NCBI GenBank assembly: GCA_016787525.1
Contig: JAEUUP010000129.1
Coordinates: 1-64,000, forward strand
Length of the DNA stretch: 64,000 bases
Source of the DNA: Saprospiraceae bacterium
GTDB lineage: Bacteria > Bacteroidota > Bacteroidia > Chitinophagales > Saprospiraceae
Direction: 5' to 3'
Shown: positions 62,170 through 64,000 of the stretch, in pieces
Layout of the letters: every line of letters begins with the position of its first letter
Position numbering within the stretch: the first letter of the stretch is position 1
Program-made: the position numbers and the translations under genes
Notes under the pieces: model-generated
Database searches by the model: none
What the model was told of the DNA's origin: nothing
The model's input: only the letters and a program-made list of their open reading frames with translations

Positions 62170-62577
62170 TTATTTTGCAGCTTCAATCATTGTTTCAGAA
62201 AGGATGGTGTAGCATTTTTTCCAAGCCGCTTCCACTTCATCGTTCCAGTCATCATCCAAACCTTGTTTCAGTGTCCACAACAAAGCATCACCCACCAATT
62301 TATAATGTCCTTCTTTCACGCCATACCCTTTATGTCTGACAGCCAAATGCCGAACCGTATCAATCAACTCGTGGAATCTGTCCAATCGAGCTACAATAAG
62401 GTTGAACATAGTTACTACTTTCACATTTTGTTCAGTCATGTCGTTGGGAAACATTTTTCGCACGCTCGGATTGTCAAGAAACAACTTTGAGTAGAAAGCA
62501 TCGGCGATGACTTCAGGTCGGACATGTCGAAAATGCGCCCACGACGATTTGACTAATTTGATTTCGTTTTCTGTCAT
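62170..62577 (-). CDS. Single-domain globin
   Basis: The 135-residue haem protein resembles the globin domain of flavohaemoglobins and the Vitreoscilla type: TENEIKLVKSSWAHFRHVRP at the N-terminus, MFPNDM, then proximal His in HLAVRHKGYGVKEGHY. The frame is open to 62625, but MTENEIKLVKSSW (62577) is the family start. It may bind O2 or NO. It lies 8 nt upstream of the sensor kinase, so the two-component system is likely co-transcribed with it, suggesting a signal linked to oxygen or nitrosative stress; this is inferred. Confidence 0.88.
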   Translation of the reverse strand: MTENEIKLVKSSWAHFRHVRPEVIADAFYSKLFLDNPSVRKMFPNDMTEQNVKVVTMFNLIVARLDRFHELIDTVRHLAVRHKGYGVKEGHYKLVGDALLWTLKQGLDDDWNDEVEAAWKKCYTILSETMIEAAK

Positions 62578-62872
62578 AACACAATAAATTGAGCATAAAC
62601 GGAATGCTTTTCTGCAAATATCCATGAAGTTTACTAAAAAGCGGCAAACATTTTATGCGAAGCGTAGCGAACTTCAAATAAACCGTTGTACAACAACTGT
62701 CAGATTGAGCCAGTCGAAGAGCCGATTTTACTGAGGGGGTAAATAATAGTCGAGCAAAAAAGCCGAAGCATCGAAAAGCAAGGAAAAAAATAAGCATAGA
62801 ATAAAAAAAACAAAAAGAAACGCTTTTCTTTACCAGTGGTTTTAAGTGTAAAATCAACTAAATTTTATCAAA

Positions 62873-63385
62873 ATGAAAAAGAAACTTTTATTAGGTTTAG
62901 CGGCTGTTTTGGTCATCATTCAGTTTTTCCCTATCACAAAAAACAATTCAGATGACCAACTTTATGATATTTCAAAAGCCTACGACGTGCCAGAGGAGGT
63001 CGCAGGTATTTTAAAAGTGGCTTGCAACGATTGCCACAGCAACAAAACAGAATATCCTTGGTATGCCAAAATCCAACCCGTAGCTTGGTGGCTGCAACAC
63101 CACGTGGATGAAGGCAAACGCGAACTCAACTTTTCAGAATTTACAACCCGTAAAATTGCTGTTCAGAACCATAAATTGGAAGAAATCGTCGAACAAGTGG
63201 AGGCAAATGAGATGCCTTTGCCCTCTTATACTTGGTTGGGTTTACATTCTGGAGCAAAACTGAGTGCAGAGCAAAAGCAAAAACTCATCACTTGGGCAAA
63301 AGCGCAAATGGACACTTTGAAAGCACACTATCCAGCCGATAGTTTGATATTGAAACGACCACAAGGCCCGCCACCAGCTCACTAG
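62873..63385 (+). CDS. Haem-binding domain protein (Haem_bd, CxxCH)
   Basis: The 170-residue protein has an N-terminal membrane segment or signal (LLLGLAAVLVIIQFFPI) followed by a haem c attachment motif in ACNDCHSNKTEYPWYAKIQP and WWLQHHVDEGKRELNFSEF. This is the Haem_bd family, found as small periplasmic c-type cytochrome-like proteins in Bacteroidota. Haem binding is expected from CNDCH. It is divergent from the globin. The 295-bp gap contains one motif copy (62729). Confidence 0.88.
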   Translation: MKKKLLLGLAAVLVIIQFFPITKNNSDDQLYDISKAYDVPEEVAGILKVACNDCHSNKTEYPWYAKIQPVAWWLQHHVDEGKRELNFSEFTTRKIAVQNHKLEEIVEQVEANEMPLPSYTWLGLHSGAKLSAEQKQKLITWAKAQMDTLKAHYPADSLILKRPQGPPPAH

Positions 63386-63402
63386 AATTGGGATTGAAAA
63401 AG

Positions 63403-63440
63403 ATAAAACCTTGCAAAAACGGTGTATTTTGCAAGGTTTT
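63403..63440 (+). terminator. Terminator after the haem-binding gene
   Basis: Arms AAAACCTTGCAAAA and TTTTGCAAGGTTTT flank a 10-nt loop. Confidence 0.8.
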
Positions 63441-63463
63441 GTACTCACTAAAAGCACTTAACA

Positions 63464-64000
63464 ATGAAAAACTATTTCTTTTTCATACTCTTATTTGCTT
63501 TAAGCTGCACAAATATAAGTGAGCCGAAAAAAGCAGAAGAGTCACCTAAAAAAGCAGTAAGCTTTGAACAACTCTCAGGGAAGTATGGCTTATTTACTGA
63601 GGGGTTGAATGGTCCGATGGATAAATGTGTTAAATCCGAGGGCGATAAAATCACGATGACAGCGGGTAAAGAAACCGATTTTTTTATTGAACCTGGGTCG
63701 CCTCCATACGAATTTGCCAACGCGCCTTTGCTTTTGATGCCCGTTGACAATACCAAACCTTTTACTTTTTCATTCAAAACGACACCTGTTCACACCGTCA
63801 AATACGATGCAGGCATGGCTTTTTTGTATGTGGATAATAAGCATTGGCTCAAATTCGCCTTTGAAGCAGATGAAAGACTCAATCACCGCCTCGTCACCGT
63901 GAAAACAAAAGACTTTTCGGACGACAATAACCATGATGCTGTTAAAAGCAGCAGCGTATTTATGAAAATCTCATCTGATACGAAAGTGGTTGGTTTTTAT
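63464..64000 (+). CDS. DUF1349 domain lipoprotein, cut by the window edge
   Basis: The first 179 codons are present. There is a lipoprotein signal (FFILLFALSC), and then a beta-rich domain with KETDFFIEPGSPPYEFANAP and AGMAFLYVDNKHWLKFAFE, matching DUF1349 (concanavalin-like fold). These are often linked to carbohydrate use, without known catalysis. One motif copy (63595) encodes FTEG. The 3' end is beyond the window. Confidence 0.8.
   Translation, partial: MKNYFFFILLFALSCTNISEPKKAEESPKKAVSFEQLSGKYGLFTEGLNGPMDKCVKSEGDKITMTAGKETDFFIEPGSPPYEFANAPLLLMPVDNTKPFTFSFKTTPVHTVKYDAGMAFLYVDNKHWLKFAFEADERLNHRLVTVKTKDFSDDNNHDAVKSSSVFMKISSDTKVVGFY

Larger units (their letters stand above)
554..63604. repeat. 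Interspersed 10-mer TACTGAGGGG, about 69 exact copies
   Basis: Plus-strand copies start at 5409, 7417, 10029, 10287, 14066, 14809, 15856, 16288, 16839, 18207, 18780, 20367, 20849, 21481, 24502, 26557, 27116, 28910, 30575, 33515, 33779, 38687, 39711, 40636, 41911, 42508, 43930, 45309, 45452, 45867, 48678, 51198, 51606, 52274, 52492, 56955, 58419, 61556, 61709, 62729 and 63595. Minus-strand copies start at 554, 3448, 5298, 5953, 6969, 8071, 11311, 12609, 19929, 22108, 22863, 23627, 24205, 28076, 29456, 29877, 31901, 31949, 33256, 36575, 38820, 40108, 47581, 48048, 49357, 54059, 55087 and 56796. Counts are by eye. The base before is A or T in about 60 cases and the G-run varies from four to seven. 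Confidence 0.95.

Noticed and set aside
554..63604. The 10-mer as a transposon end or mobile mini-element
   Set aside because: No longer conserved flanks, target duplications or paired inverted copies are seen; conservation stops at about 11 bases plus a variable G-run.
554..63604. The 10-mer as a replication-polarity (KOPS-like) signal
   Set aside because: Copies on both strands are intermixed (41 to 28) with no single switch point, so strand polarity is weak within this window; a genome-wide skew cannot be excluded.
554..63604. G-run length variation as phase variation
   Set aside because: Runs are only four to seven and genes stay in frame; no contingency-type genes are involved.

Overview
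The window is 64 kb of AT-leaning (roughly 40% GC by eye) DNA from a member of the Bacteroidota, probably an environmental, polysaccharide-degrading Cytophagales- or Saprospirales-like bacterium. This rests on a SusC/SusD pair, lipoproteins with Bacteroidota-type leaders, short RKDF-type export signals, a TAnnTTTG promoter, propeller-type LytS sensors and a Nudix-type arabinose regulator. The species cannot be named from the sequence. No tRNA, rRNA, CRISPR array or transposase was seen.

Layout: 0-9 kb is an L-arabinose locus (mutarotase lipoprotein, Na+/sugar symporter, AraA, Nudix-fold regulator AraR) with a YitT-type membrane protein and small unknowns. 9-22 kb is housekeeping and oxidative metabolism: cupin, tryptophan dioxygenase, Pgi, aldo/keto reductase, SerC, an HxlR/QorB pair, FrnE-like DsbA, BRO-type antirepressor, extradiol and intradiol dioxygenases, pirin. 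22-26 kb holds a large Asp-box propeller protein and an SdpR/SdpI pair. 26-38.5 kb is a pectin/arabinan utilisation locus: a CE8-PL10 fusion, GH105, GH51 and SusC/SusD. 38.5-48.7 kb carries MoeB- and MobA-like genes, a TPR/beta-barrel protein, a GH109-type protein, a 22-bp tandem array, a NahK-like kinase, a LacI regulator and a DUF2254 protein. 48.7-52.5 kb is a plasmid-type maintenance module: ParA (ParF-like), a ribbon-helix-helix ParG-like partner, 22-bp iterons and a Rep_3-type initiator. 52.5-64 kb has a membrane AraC regulator with two carbohydrate-binding-like domains, a CE12-GH28 pectinase fusion, an esterase lipoprotein, a LytTR regulator with its propeller sensor, a globin, a haem-binding protein and a truncated DUF1349 protein.

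The most striking feature is not a gene. A non-palindromic 10-mer, TACTGAGGGG (reverse complement CCCCTCAGTA), occurs about 69 times by my count, one per ~0.93 kb, against about 0.1 expected by chance. It lies on both strands, inside genes and between them. It is read in every frame without an internal stop (TEG, LRG, PSV, PLS, PQY), and the one frame that contains TGA is used only as a gene's stop codon. One-mismatch copies are rare. Density, length and asymmetry are like the DNA-uptake sequences of Neisseriaceae and Pasteurellaceae, which I do not know to be described in Bacteroidota; a Chi-like, methylation or nucleoid-protein site are alternatives.

Regulation can be partly read from the DNA. 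A TGTGT-N7-ACAC palindrome lies before araA, before araR and before the GH51 arabinofuranosidase (candidate AraR sites). A LacI-type AACGTT operator lies before GH105, before the CE12-GH28 gene and, more weakly, before susC (candidate pectin regulon). The Rep/ParA module beside core genes such as pgi and serC suggests a chromid or megaplasmid, or an integrated plasmid.
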